Shown piece after piece: positions 54,637 to 63,900 of a DNA stretch of 64,000 nucleotides. The DNA lies in the NCBI GenBank assembly GCA_016342415.1, contig JAEIOD010000016.1, forward strand, positions 38,073-102,072. The letters are read 5' to 3'. The notes under the pieces were generated by a model, which was not told the origin of the DNA, searched no databases, and saw only the letters and a program-made list of their open reading frames with translations. How positions within the stretch are numbered: position 1 is the first letter of the stretch; each line of letters begins with the position of its first letter. Position numbers and translations under genes: made by a program. Origin of the DNA: Clostridiales bacterium (lineage in GTDB: Bacteria; Bacillota; Clostridia; Peptostreptococcales; Acidaminobacteraceae).

Positions 54637-56415
54637 ATGAAGAAGTTTATGACTGGTAACGAAGCTGTTGCTCGTGGTGCTTTTGAGGCTGGCGTAACGT
54701 ATGCTTCGGCTTATCCAGGAACACCAAGCACAGAAATATTAGAAAACATGATTCAGTACAAGGAAGATTTAACTGCAGAATGGGCTTCAAATGAGAAAGT
54801 AGCTATGGAAACGGCTATTGGTGCATCTGTAGCTGGTGCTAGAACACTTGCTGCAATGAAGCACGTTGGTGTAAATGTTGCTGCTGACCCATTATTCACT
54901 TGGGGTTATACTGGTGTTACTGGTGGATTTGTTTTAGTATCTGCTGATGATCCAGGATGTCATAGTTCGCAAAATGAACAAGATAACAGATACTATGCTA
55001 AGTTTGCTAAAATTGTCTGTATCGAGCCATCTGATTCTCAAGAGTGTAAGGACTTTGTAAAAGAAGCTTATGAAATTTCTGAGAAGTTTGATGTACCTGT
55101 TTTATATAGAATGACGACTAGAACGTGTCATTCTAAAGGACTGGTTGAATTAGGTGAAAGAAAAGAAGTACCAATGGTACCTTATGTAAAGCAACCACTT
55201 AAGTATGTTGCTGCTCCTGCTACCGCTAGAATTTTACACCCGGTTGTAGAAGATAAATTAAAAAGATTAGAAGAGTTCTCAAATGAAACTCACTTAAATA
55301 GAGTTGAAATGAATGATACGAAAATTGGTATTGTAACTGCTGGTGTTGCATACGAATATGCTAAAGAAGTATTTGGTGAATCAGCTTCTTACTTAAAAGT
55401 AGGTTTCTCATACCCTATGCCAATGGATAAGATTAAAGACTTTGCTTCTAAAGTAGATACGCTTTATGTTATAGAAGAATTAGAGCCCTTTATGGAAGAG
55501 CAAATGAAGGCTGCTGGTATCAAGTGTATCGGTAAAGAGTTAATTCCTAATATTGGTGAGTTAAATCCAGATATAGTTTCTAAAGCGTTACTAAATGAGG
55601 AAAGACCAACAGTTTCAATTGCTGATGATAAAAAAGTGAACAGACCACCAACGTTATGTACGGGTTGTCCACATAGAGGTTTCTTCTATGCTTTATCAAA
55701 AAAGAAAAAAGTAATGGTAACAGGAGATATTGGTTGTTATACATTAGGAGCTGCTGCGCCGCTTAATTCAATTGACTCAGTAATTTGTATGGGTGGTTCA
55801 ATTTCTATGGCTCACGGTGCTTCTCAAGCATTCAAGAAAAATAATGTAGAACAAAAGGTTGTATCCGTAATTGGAGATTCAACATTCTTCCATACGGGTG
55901 TTAACTCGTTAATGACAGTTGCTTATAACAATTCAAATACAGTTCATTGTATTCTTGATAACAGAATTACTGGTATGACAGGACACCAAGAAAATCCTGG
56001 TACTGGTTTCAAATTACAAGGTGAAGAATCTAAGCAAGTTGATATTCCTAAACTAGTTGAAGCAGTAGGAATTGAGCATGTTGTAACGGTAGATCCACTT
56101 AACTTGAAAGAAGTAGATGATGCTCTTGAAGCTGCATTTGCATACGAAGGTCCTTCAGTAATTATTACTAGATGGCCATGTGCTCTTAAGAAATTCTCAG
56201 AACAAGATATTGCTGAGTTTGATTTATCACCTCGTCAATATAAAGTAGATGTAGATGCTTGTAAAGGCTGTAAAGTTTGTATAAAAACAGGTTGTCCATC
56301 ATTAAGTTTCGATATTGCAACAAAAAAAGCTCAAATTGATCCAAATACTTGTATTGGTTGTTCTGTATGTGCTCAATCATGTCCATTCGATGCAATCGGA
56401 AAGGTGGTAAAATAA
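54637..56415 (+). CDS. iorA: Indolepyruvate:ferredoxin oxidoreductase, alpha subunit
   Basis: Thiamin-diphosphate enzyme that decarboxylates aryl- (or branched) 2-oxo acids to acyl-CoA and passes electrons to ferredoxin. The 592-aa protein has the N-terminal pyruvate-oxidoreductase fold (YASAYPGTPSTEILE), the TPP-binding half (GDIGCYTLGAAAP, DNRITGMTG) and two [4Fe-4S] ferredoxin motifs at about 542-585 (CKGCKVC, then CIGCSVCAQSCP). The gene before, ptb, ends 25 bases upstream. iorB follows after one base. Confidence 0.95.
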   Translation: MKKFMTGNEAVARGAFEAGVTYASAYPGTPSTEILENMIQYKEDLTAEWASNEKVAMETAIGASVAGARTLAAMKHVGVNVAADPLFTWGYTGVTGGFVLVSADDPGCHSSQNEQDNRYYAKFAKIVCIEPSDSQECKDFVKEAYEISEKFDVPVLYRMTTRTCHSKGLVELGERKEVPMVPYVKQPLKYVAAPATARILHPVVEDKLKRLEEFSNETHLNRVEMNDTKIGIVTAGVAYEYAKEVFGESASYLKVGFSYPMPMDKIKDFASKVDTLYVIEELEPFMEEQMKAAGIKCIGKELIPNIGELNPDIVSKALLNEERPTVSIADDKKVNRPPTLCTGCPHRGFFYALSKKKKVMVTGDIGCYTLGAAAPLNSIDSVICMGGSISMAHGASQAFKKNNVEQKVVSVIGDSTFFHTGVNSLMTVAYNNSNTVHCILDNRITGMTGHQENPGTGFKLQGEESKQVDIPKLVEAVGIEHVVTVDPLNLKEVDDALEAAFAYEGPSVIITRWPCALKKFSEQDIAEFDLSPRQYKVDVDACKGCKVCIKTGCPSLSFDIATKKAQIDPNTCIGCSVCAQSCPFDAIGKVVK

Positions 56416-56416
56416 T

Positions 56417-56995
56417 ATGTCTGATGTAAAAAATGTTCTACTTGCCGGTGTTGGTGGTCAAGGTATTATCCTAGCGAGTAAAATCTTAGCAGAAGGTTTA
56501 ATCCAAGCGGGTTATGATGTTAAGATGTCAGAAGTACACGGTATGGCACAAAGAGGTGGTTCTGTTACGACTCAAGTCAGATTTGGTAAGAAAGTTTACT
56601 CACCGATAATTGGTAAAGGTCAAGCAGATATCTTAGTTTCATTTGAAACAATGGAAACTGGAAAATGGTTAGAATTCTTAAAACCAAACGGTAAAGTTGT
56701 TGTAAATGAGTTTGAGATTCCTTCAGCACCTATCCTAGCGTGTGATGCTGACTATCCTCAAGGTGTTATTGAAGCGTTAAAAGAAAAAACAGATGTAACA
56801 GTATTTAAAGCTGGTGAACTAGCTGAGAGTATAGGTAATCCTAGAACTGCAAACGTTATTATCGTAGGCGCTCTTGTTAAGGCAATGGGTCTTATGGATA
56901 TTGATTGGAATGCAGTAATCGAGAAAACGGTAAAAGAAAAGTTTGTTGATATCAACATTAAAGCTTTACAAGTTGGTATGGACCAAGTTAAATAA
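56417..56995 (+). CDS. iorB: Indolepyruvate:ferredoxin oxidoreductase, beta subunit
   Basis: Gamma-type subunit, 192 aa, with GVGGQGIILASKILAEG at the N terminus (about 11-27) and MAQRGGSVTTQVRFG (about 44-58), both typical of IorB. It pairs with IorA. A strong terminator lies 22 bases after the stop. Confidence 0.95.
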   Translation: MSDVKNVLLAGVGGQGIILASKILAEGLIQAGYDVKMSEVHGMAQRGGSVTTQVRFGKKVYSPIIGKGQADILVSFETMETGKWLEFLKPNGKVVVNEFEIPSAPILACDADYPQGVIEALKEKTDVTVFKAGELAESIGNPRTANVIIVGALVKAMGLMDIDWNAVIEKTVKEKFVDINIKALQVGMDQVK

Positions 56996-57017
56996 ATAAT
57001 TTCATTCAATATTTCCT

Positions 57018-57051
57018 AAATACACCTCACTGGAGGTGTATTTGTTTTTTT
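57018..57051 (+). terminator. Intrinsic terminator after iorB
   Basis: AAATACACCTC/GAGGTGTATTT around ACTG, followed by G and a T-tract. Confidence 0.93.
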
Positions 57052-57079
57052 GGGGTATAATGGTATTGGGAGGTGACTT

Positions 57080-57970
57080 ATGTCTGTTATAACAATTGAA
57101 AATCTAAAAAAATACTATGGTAAGAATAGGGGAATAGAAAATATCACTTTATCTGTAGAAGAAGGTGATATCTATGGTTTTATTGGACCTAATGGCGCCG
57201 GTAAATCAACAACGATAAGACTGTTGATGAATTTTATTTATCCAACTAGTGGTAGTGTTAAAGTATTTGATAAAGATGTTAGTCCAAAAGGTGAAATTAT
57301 AAGAGCGGATATAGGGTATTTACCTTCGGAAGTCTACTATTATGAGTCCGTGAAAGTAAAAGATTTACTTCATTACAGTGCTAAACTTAAAGGTGTTAAA
57401 GATTTAAAATGGATGAATCATCTGATAGAGTTGTTTGAACTGGACATCAACAGAAAGTTTGGTCAACTCTCATATGGTAATAAAAAGAAGGTGGGTATCA
57501 TTCAGGCGATGATGCATCACCCAAAACTACTTGTTTTGGATGAACCGACAAATGGTTTAGATCCGCTTGTACAGAAAACATTACTAGAATTTTTAAGAGA
57601 AGAAAATAAAAATGGCACTACAATTTTCTTTTCTTCTCATACTTTAAGTGTTGTACAGAAAATGTGTACAAAAATTGGTATTATTAAAGAGGGCAAAATG
57701 CTTGAAAATGGAGCCTATGATGGTATTAAAAATAAGAAACTCAAGAAAATATCTATTGAGTCTGACGAAATTATCCCCAAAGGAGTATTTGATTCAAAAG
57801 CATTTGAGAACTTAATCATAGATAAACAATCAGCTTCGTTTTATTACAATGGGGATATAAACGATTTGTTTAAACGTTGTGAAAACTTGCCAATAAATGA
57901 TTTTAATATGCATGAGCCGGAATTAGAAGAGGTATTTATGCACTTCTATGAAAAGGGGGATGTGAAATGA
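57080..57970 (+). CDS. ABC transporter ATP-binding protein
   Basis: ATPase of an ABC-2-type system, 296 aa. Walker A is GPNGAGKS (about 36-43), Walker B LLVLDEPTNGLD, with SSHTL as the switch histidine. The signature reads LSYGNKKKVG, where GGQ is replaced by YGN. That is seen in some DrrA/CcmA-like ATPases. A TATAAT at 57056-57061 may be the promoter -10. AGGTGA precedes the ATG. It overlaps the permease gene by four bases (ATGA). Confidence 0.9.
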   Translation: MSVITIENLKKYYGKNRGIENITLSVEEGDIYGFIGPNGAGKSTTIRLLMNFIYPTSGSVKVFDKDVSPKGEIIRADIGYLPSEVYYYESVKVKDLLHYSAKLKGVKDLKWMNHLIELFELDINRKFGQLSYGNKKKVGIIQAMMHHPKLLVLDEPTNGLDPLVQKTLLEFLREENKNGTTIFFSSHTLSVVQKMCTKIGIIKEGKMLENGAYDGIKNKKLKKISIESDEIIPKGVFDSKAFENLIIDKQSASFYYNGDINDLFKRCENLPINDFNMHEPELEEVFMHFYEKGDVK

Positions 57971-59268
57971 TGCTCGACATTACTTTGATGGAAATCAAAA
58001 GGCTTAAAAAAACCCTGATTACTGGATTGTTAGCACCCGCATTTTATTCTCTGTTGATTATGGTGTTTTACACTGCTTTTGCAGGTGCTATGACGGAACT
58101 TGGCGGTATTCTTGATAATGCATCGTTACAAAATCTGCTTAAAGCTTTTTCTATGGACACAAATACCTTTTCGTATATTTTAAATTATTATGTCGCATAC
58201 AATGGCGTATATATGCTTATTATGGGGATTGTTTTTGCTTCAATACTATCAGTACATCTGTTTTCAAAGGAATTGAAAGATGGTACTTATGAATTTATTT
58301 ACAGTAATCCTATTCGTCGTCTAAAGATATTTGTCAGTAAAGCGGCTGTAATTGTGATTTATCTGTTGGTCCTAAATATAATGGTATTTTTTGTTGGATT
58401 GATTTCAATAGAAGCCTTAAAAACAAAATCGCCAATTTTTCCATGGTTATCAGATGAAAACATTGAGATGGTTGTAAATAAAGTGGATAAAAATCCAGAA
58501 GGACTAAAAGAGGCTTTTATACTTGATGAAACGATTTTTTATGATGTGATGTATTCTGGACTAAATAGTCAATTTTCGGAAATTTCTTCCGTAAGTTCAA
58601 TTGATGAAGCAGTGGTTACTGACTTATTAACTGTATTTTTACTGGATCCTGACAATATTTTTGATGAACTTCTAAGTGATCCTAAATATATGGCTCTCTT
58701 TAATTTGGAAAATGAGGAGATATTTAAAACTATAATAGAAAATCAGAAAGATAACTATTTTAATATGAAGAATCATTTTTCAAGTGATATGACAGTTGCT
58801 GTTTCAATGTTTAAAAGTTCTCCAGAGGTATTTTTAAAACAATTGAAAACCTCTGATCAAATTAATAACTTTGGTGAAGTGTTCAATATAAATAGTAAAG
58901 AGCTAGATAATCTTTATATTTACTATAGTTTTACGAATTATTTAAAGTTATCAATTACAGTATTTTGGGTAATGTTAAGTATCGCATTTTTTATTATGAT
59001 GATTACAATAATTATTCCAAAAGGCAGAGCTACTACAGGAGTGGTAACGGGTATTGCTATGCTGATTTATATTATCAATATGATAGGTAATATTACTGAG
59101 AAAGCAAAAGTCGTGAAATATTTTTCGCCACTGAGCTATGTCAATATGGATGTTATGGCTATAAAGTATCATACAGAGCAATGGTCGATAGTTGTAATGA
59201 TTTTAATTATTGCTATTTCAGTAGTTGTTTCAGCTATTGCTTTTGAAAAAAGTGATTTAATTGCCTGA
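57967..59268 (+). CDS. ABC-2-type transporter permease
   Basis: A 433-aa membrane protein with six predicted helices: about 18-40, 75-97, 118-145 and three after residue 325. A large extracytoplasmic domain (about 150-320) sits between the two groups. KELKDGTYEFIYSNPIRRLK (about 101-120) is the ATPase-contact region typical of this class. Substrate unknown. Confidence 0.87.
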   Translation: MMLDITLMEIKRLKKTLITGLLAPAFYSLLIMVFYTAFAGAMTELGGILDNASLQNLLKAFSMDTNTFSYILNYYVAYNGVYMLIMGIVFASILSVHLFSKELKDGTYEFIYSNPIRRLKIFVSKAAVIVIYLLVLNIMVFFVGLISIEALKTKSPIFPWLSDENIEMVVNKVDKNPEGLKEAFILDETIFYDVMYSGLNSQFSEISSVSSIDEAVVTDLLTVFLLDPDNIFDELLSDPKYMALFNLENEEIFKTIIENQKDNYFNMKNHFSSDMTVAVSMFKSSPEVFLKQLKTSDQINNFGEVFNINSKELDNLYIYYSFTNYLKLSITVFWVMLSIAFFIMMITIIIPKGRATTGVVTGIAMLIYIINMIGNITEKAKVVKYFSPLSYVNMDVMAIKYHTEQWSIVVMILIIAISVVVSAIAFEKSDLIA

Positions 59269-59463
59269 TAAGACTTGACTATGATTCTAGAATCGGTATA
59301 ATATATACAAATGTGTATTTATGCATCAAAAGATACTATTGTATAAGTTTTCTGACTATTCAAGAGAGTTTTATACATTTCTTGGCATTAATATACACAT
59401 TTACAATTGAATACTAGCTTTAGACAATTAATATGTTCAGAGAAGCATAATTGAGGAGGAAAT
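59269..59463 (+). promoter_or_regulatory. carAB promoter and leader
   Basis: TTGACT (59275-59280), 16-bp spacer, TATAAT (59297-59302). The spacer holds a perfect 12-bp palindrome, GATTCTAGAATC (59283-59294). In the leader TGTATAA (59340-59346) and TTATACA (59371-59377) enclose ATTCAAGAGAGTTT (59358-59371), which resembles the PyrR-binding loop ARUCCAGAGAGGYU at 11 of 14 positions. No terminator follows. GAGGAGG precedes the carA ATG. Confidence 0.6.
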
Positions 59464-60519
59464 ATGAAAGGCTATTTATTATTAAGTGACGGGACTAAGT
59501 TTCATGGTACGATTATTGGTGCTACCCAGAATGCAATAGGCGAAATCGTATTTAATACAGGGATGACTGGATATCAAGAAATTGTGACAGATCCCTCTTA
59601 TTTTGGCCAAATTGTAGTATTAACCTATCCAATGATAGGAAATTACGGTATTAAAAGTGATATGAACCAATCAAAAAAAACACAAGTACGTGGATTGGTA
59701 ATTCGTGAAAGTGATCAAAACAATACACATTGGGCATCAGAAGAATCGTTAGATGATTATTTGAAGAAACATAACTTAGTGGCAATTGAAGGTATTGATA
59801 CAAGAGAATTGACAAAGATGATTAGAGATAAAGGCAATCTGTTGGCTCAAATAGTGATAGATGATAAACCTGCTTCTTGGTCAACATATGAAAACTATCA
59901 ACCTAGTTATCAAGTCAGTACACCATCAAAATATGAATTGGGAGATGGTAAATATCATATTGCAGTTTTGGATTATGGCATTAAGTCGAGTATTCTTAAT
60001 CAACTGTTGAATAAGGATTTTAGATTAACCGTTTATCCAGCACATACTTCATCTGAAGAAATCCTATCAGATGCACCAGACGGGATATTTTTATCAAATG
60101 GACCTGGTGATCCAGATGAGTTGGAAAAGGTTGTAGAAGAAGTTAAAGCTCTTTTGGTAAAACCTACTTTTGGAATATGTTTAGGTCATCAGTTGATTGG
60201 TAAAGCCTTCGGTTGTGATACTATTAAACTTAAATACGGTCACAGAGGTCCTAATCATCCTGTTAAAGATATAAATAAAGACAGAGTGTTTATAACTTCA
60301 CAAAACCATGGTTATATGTTAACAAAAGATTCAATTAATAAAGAGATTTTGGAAGTGACACATTTCAATGTAAATGATGATTCTGTAGAAGGCGTTAAAC
60401 ATAAATCAAAACCTATCTTTAGTGTTCAATATCATCCTGAAGCATCACCTGGACCAGATGATTCAAATTATCTTTTTGAAGAATTTGAACAAATGGTAAA
60501 GGAGGCTATGGCATGCTAA
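59464..60519 (+). CDS. carA: Carbamoyl-phosphate synthase small (glutaminase) subunit
   Basis: Hydrolyses glutamine and feeds ammonia to CarB for arginine and pyrimidine synthesis. The 351-aa protein has the CPSase small-chain domain (about 1-130) and a class-I amidotransferase with catalytic Cys239 (FGICLGHQL), His324 and Glu326 (YHPEASPGP). GAGGAGG precedes the ATG. It overlaps carB by seven bases. Confidence 0.97.
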   Translation: MKGYLLLSDGTKFHGTIIGATQNAIGEIVFNTGMTGYQEIVTDPSYFGQIVVLTYPMIGNYGIKSDMNQSKKTQVRGLVIRESDQNNTHWASEESLDDYLKKHNLVAIEGIDTRELTKMIRDKGNLLAQIVIDDKPASWSTYENYQPSYQVSTPSKYELGDGKYHIAVLDYGIKSSILNQLLNKDFRLTVYPAHTSSEEILSDAPDGIFLSNGPGDPDELEKVVEEVKALLVKPTFGICLGHQLIGKAFGCDTIKLKYGHRGPNHPVKDINKDRVFITSQNHGYMLTKDSINKEILEVTHFNVNDDSVEGVKHKSKPIFSVQYHPEASPGPDDSNYLFEEFEQMVKEAMAC

Positions 60520-63500
60520 AAAAAGTAATGGTAATAGGATCAGGACCAATTGTTATAGGACAGGCAGCAGAATTTGATTATTCAGGTACACAAGCTTGTA
60601 AAGTTTTAAAAGATGAAGGTATTGAAGTCGTATTGGTGAATAACAATCCGGCAACAATCATGACAGATCAAAAAGTGGCGGATTGTGTATACAGTGAACC
60701 TTTGACAGTGGCGTTCTTAGAACGCATCATTAAAAAGGAAAGACCAGAAGCATTGATTGCAGGTATGGGTGGACAAACCGCTCTTAATCTAAGTATGTCT
60801 CTTTATAATGACGGTATACTTGATAAATACAATGTTAAAGTAATCGGTACAAATATTGATAGTATAGAAAATGCTGAGGATAGAGAGAAATTTAAAAATC
60901 TGATGTTGTCAATTAATCAGCCTTGTGTGGAAAGTTTTGTTGTAGAGAATATTGAGGATGCCATAAAATGTATTGAGATAATTGGATATCCGGTTGTTGT
61001 AAGACCAGCATTTACACTTGGCGGTACAGGTGGTGGATTCTGTTATTCAGAAGAGGAATTAATAGAATTTGTAAACAAAGGTGTTCAAGCAAGTATTGCC
61101 TCTCAAGTACTTATAGAGAAAAGCATTAAAGGTTGGAAAGAAATTGAATATGAGATGATTAGAGATCATAAAGGCAATACTATTGTTGTCTGCAATATGG
61201 AAAACTTTGATCCTGTTGGAGTTCATACTGGAGATAGTATTGTAGTGGCTCCTTCGCAGACACTTTCAGATCAAGAATATCAAATGCTTAGAAGAGCAAG
61301 TATAGATATAGTAAGCGCTTTAGATATTATTGGCGGTTGCAATGTTCAACTGGCTTTAGATCCAAACAGTTTAGATTATAATGTTATTGAAGTAAATCCA
61401 AGAGTGAGCAGATCAAGTGCACTTGCTTCTAAAGCAACTGGGTATCCAATTGCAAAAGTTGCGACGAAGATTGCACTCGGATATGCCTTGGATGAGATTA
61501 TTAATGATGTGACGAAGAAAACAAAAGCTTGTTTTGAACCGGTGTTAGATTATTGTGCTTTAAAAATACCTAAATGGCCATTTAACAAATTTAAAGAAGC
61601 AAAGCGTGAATTGGGAACACAAATGAAAGCAACGGGCGAAGTCATGTCTATTGCAAATAATTTTGAAGCGGCTTTGTTAAAAGGTATTAGAAGTTTAGAG
61701 ATTTCTCAAGATGGACTGTTTAATGAAAAAATTCATAATATGTTAATGGATGACCTTTTTGTGAATGTTATGAAAGTAACCGATGAAAGACTATTTTACC
61801 TTGCAGAATTAATAAGAAGAGAAGTTGGGATAGCTCTGTTAAATAAAATGACTAAAGTTGATATGTTTTTCTTAAGAAAGTTAAAACGTATTGTGGATTT
61901 AGAAAAAGAACTCAGTAAATCTAAATTAGACTATTTAGAAGACAACAAATTAAAAGAGTTAAAGCAAATGGGTTTTTCTGATGCTCATATAAGCAACCTT
62001 CTTTTGGACAGTCAAGAATCAGATGTTAAGAGAAGAAGGGTTTCATTAGGTATAACGCCTGTCTATAAGATGGTAGATACATGTGCTGGCGAATTTGAAG
62101 CATACTCACCTTACTATTATTCGACATATGATAATAAATGTGAAACAAAAGTGAGCCATCAAAAGAAAATTCTTATTGTTGGTTCGGGTCCGATTTCTAT
62201 AGGGCAAGGGGTTGAGTTTGATTACTGTTCAGTACATGGGGTTTTAGCTGTCAAAGAAGCTGGTTATGAAGCGCTTTTGATTAATAATAATCCAGAGACT
62301 GTGAGTACTGATTTTGATATTTCAGATAGATTGTACTTTGAACCCATTTCATATGAAGAGGTAATGAATGTTATAGAACTGGAAAATCCTGAAGGTGTTA
62401 TCTTACAGTTCGGTGGTCAAACGGCAATCAAATTAGCCAAACAGCTTCATGAGTCAGGCGTTAAGATATTAGGTACTGATTTTGCAGGTATAGATTTAGC
62501 AGAAGATAGATTCTCATTTATTGAACTGTTGAGAAACAATGATATTAAACATCCGATAGGCGAAGTGGCATACTCTAAAGAAGAAGCTTTGATACTTTCA
62601 GATAAAATTAAGTTTCCACTGTTGGTTAGACCGAGTTATGTTATTGGTGGCGAAGGTATGAAGGTGGTTCACTCCGTCTTTGAATTAGAAAAACATTTAG
62701 AATATCTAGATGTGACTCAAGGTGTTTTGTTAGATGAGTATTTAGAAGGAATCGAAATAGAGGTAGATTGCATCACTGATGGAAAAAATATTTTGATTCC
62801 TGGGATTATGGAACATCTAGAATTATCGGGAGTACATTCTGGAGACAGTATATCTATATATCCACCTCAATCATTTGAAACAAATCAACTTGATGAATTA
62901 GCAGAGATTACATTAAAAGTCTGTAAAAGCATGAATGCGGTGGGTATGATTAACATTCAGTTTATATTTACTAAAAATGACTTCTATATAATAGAAGTAA
63001 ATCCTAGAGCATCACGTACCGTTCCGTTCTTAAGTAAAGTAACCAATACTCCGATGATCGAAATTGCAACACAAGTGATGTTGGGACGTTCATTGAGAGA
63101 GTTAGGTTACACGAAACCTCTAATGGAAGCAAAAGATATTGTTGCGGTAAAAGTACCCGTGTTTTCAATGGAAAAGATAGAAGGTGCAGAAATGGCTCTA
63201 AGTCCGGAAATGAAATCAACGGGTGAGTTGATGAGTATTGACCATACTTTAGAGCAAGCTATGTTAAAATCACTGATTGCTCAAGGGTATCATCTAGATA
63301 AAAAGAAAGCACTTATTTCTATTAATGACATGAATAAACATAAAATGGAGCACCTAACTAGGAATTTGTTTAACTTAGGTTATGAGTTATATGCTACTCA
63401 AGGAACCTATAATCATTTATTAACTTTGGGTATTGAAGCAAAAGTAGTCTCGAAAATTTCGGAGTCCAATGATATTATGGACCTCATTAGATCAGGTGAA

Positions 63501-63686
63501 CTGGATATGGTAATCAATATGCCTAACAAAGGATTTGATGCTAAATCAGATGGTTTTAGGATTCGACGCGAGTCGATTGAGAGACGGATACCCTGTTACA
63601 CCTCGTTGGAAACGGTGAAAACAGTTGTTAATGCACTGATGTTACCTAAGTTAGAATTCAATATATTCGATATGTGTCAGTTGTAA
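60513..63686 (+). CDS. carB: Carbamoyl-phosphate synthase large subunit
   Basis: Makes carbamoyl phosphate from bicarbonate, ammonia and two ATP. The 1057-aa protein has two homologous ATP-grasp halves (SGPIVIGQAAEFDYSG near the start and SGPISIGQGVEFDYCS near residue 558), an oligomerisation domain between them, and a C-terminal MGS-like allosteric domain (about 930-1050). Full length. GGAGG lies just before the ATG. A terminator follows. Confidence 0.97.
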   Translation: MLKKVMVIGSGPIVIGQAAEFDYSGTQACKVLKDEGIEVVLVNNNPATIMTDQKVADCVYSEPLTVAFLERIIKKERPEALIAGMGGQTALNLSMSLYNDGILDKYNVKVIGTNIDSIENAEDREKFKNLMLSINQPCVESFVVENIEDAIKCIEIIGYPVVVRPAFTLGGTGGGFCYSEEELIEFVNKGVQASIASQVLIEKSIKGWKEIEYEMIRDHKGNTIVVCNMENFDPVGVHTGDSIVVAPSQTLSDQEYQMLRRASIDIVSALDIIGGCNVQLALDPNSLDYNVIEVNPRVSRSSALASKATGYPIAKVATKIALGYALDEIINDVTKKTKACFEPVLDYCALKIPKWPFNKFKEAKRELGTQMKATGEVMSIANNFEAALLKGIRSLEISQDGLFNEKIHNMLMDDLFVNVMKVTDERLFYLAELIRREVGIALLNKMTKVDMFFLRKLKRIVDLEKELSKSKLDYLEDNKLKELKQMGFSDAHISNLLLDSQESDVKRRRVSLGITPVYKMVDTCAGEFEAYSPYYYSTYDNKCETKVSHQKKILIVGSGPISIGQGVEFDYCSVHGVLAVKEAGYEALLINNNPETVSTDFDISDRLYFEPISYEEVMNVIELENPEGVILQFGGQTAIKLAKQLHESGVKILGTDFAGIDLAEDRFSFIELLRNNDIKHPIGEVAYSKEEALILSDKIKFPLLVRPSYVIGGEGMKVVHSVFELEKHLEYLDVTQGVLLDEYLEGIEIEVDCITDGKNILIPGIMEHLELSGVHSGDSISIYPPQSFETNQLDELAEITLKVCKSMNAVGMINIQFIFTKNDFYIIEVNPRASRTVPFLSKVTNTPMIEIATQVMLGRSLRELGYTKPLMEAKDIVAVKVPVFSMEKIEGAEMALSPEMKSTGELMSIDHTLEQAMLKSLIAQGYHLDKKKALISINDMNKHKMEHLTRNLFNLGYELYATQGTYNHLLTLGIEAKVVSKISESNDIMDLIRSGELDMVINMPNKGFDAKSDGFRIRRESIERRIPCYTSLETVKTVVNALMLPKLEFNIFDMCQL

Positions 63687-63689
63687 ATT

Positions 63690-63718
63690 AGGGCGAGGGA
63701 AACCTCGTTCCTTTTTTT
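63690..63718 (+). terminator. Intrinsic terminator after carB
   Basis: GGGCGAGG/CCTCGTTC around GAAA, followed by a C and seven T residues. Confidence 0.88.
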
Positions 63719-63763
63719 AGAAACGTATCAAAATTATAAATATTATGACTATTGTTTTCTGTA

Positions 63764-63900
63764 TTGACATACGATTAGGCTTTTGATACTATATAGAAGC
63801 TGTTGAGAAAAAAACAGTTTGAAGGTTAAATATCTGGGTAGTAAGTTCTTTGCACGGATAAAAAAAAGTTGTTGACAAAATGCTTTTGAATTGATAAGAT
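63764..63900 (+). promoter_or_regulatory. Tandem strong promoters, probably of an rRNA operon
   Basis: P1: TTGACA (63764-63769), 17-bp spacer, TACTAT (63787-63792). P2: TTGACA (63872-63877), 17-bp spacer, TAAGAT (63895-63900). Both start regions are followed by a similar AAGCTGTT sequence. Two perfect TTGACA boxes about 108 bp apart with no ORF after them are typical of Firmicute rRNA operons. The rRNA itself would lie past the window edge. 63901-64000 is untranslated leader. Confidence 0.6.
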
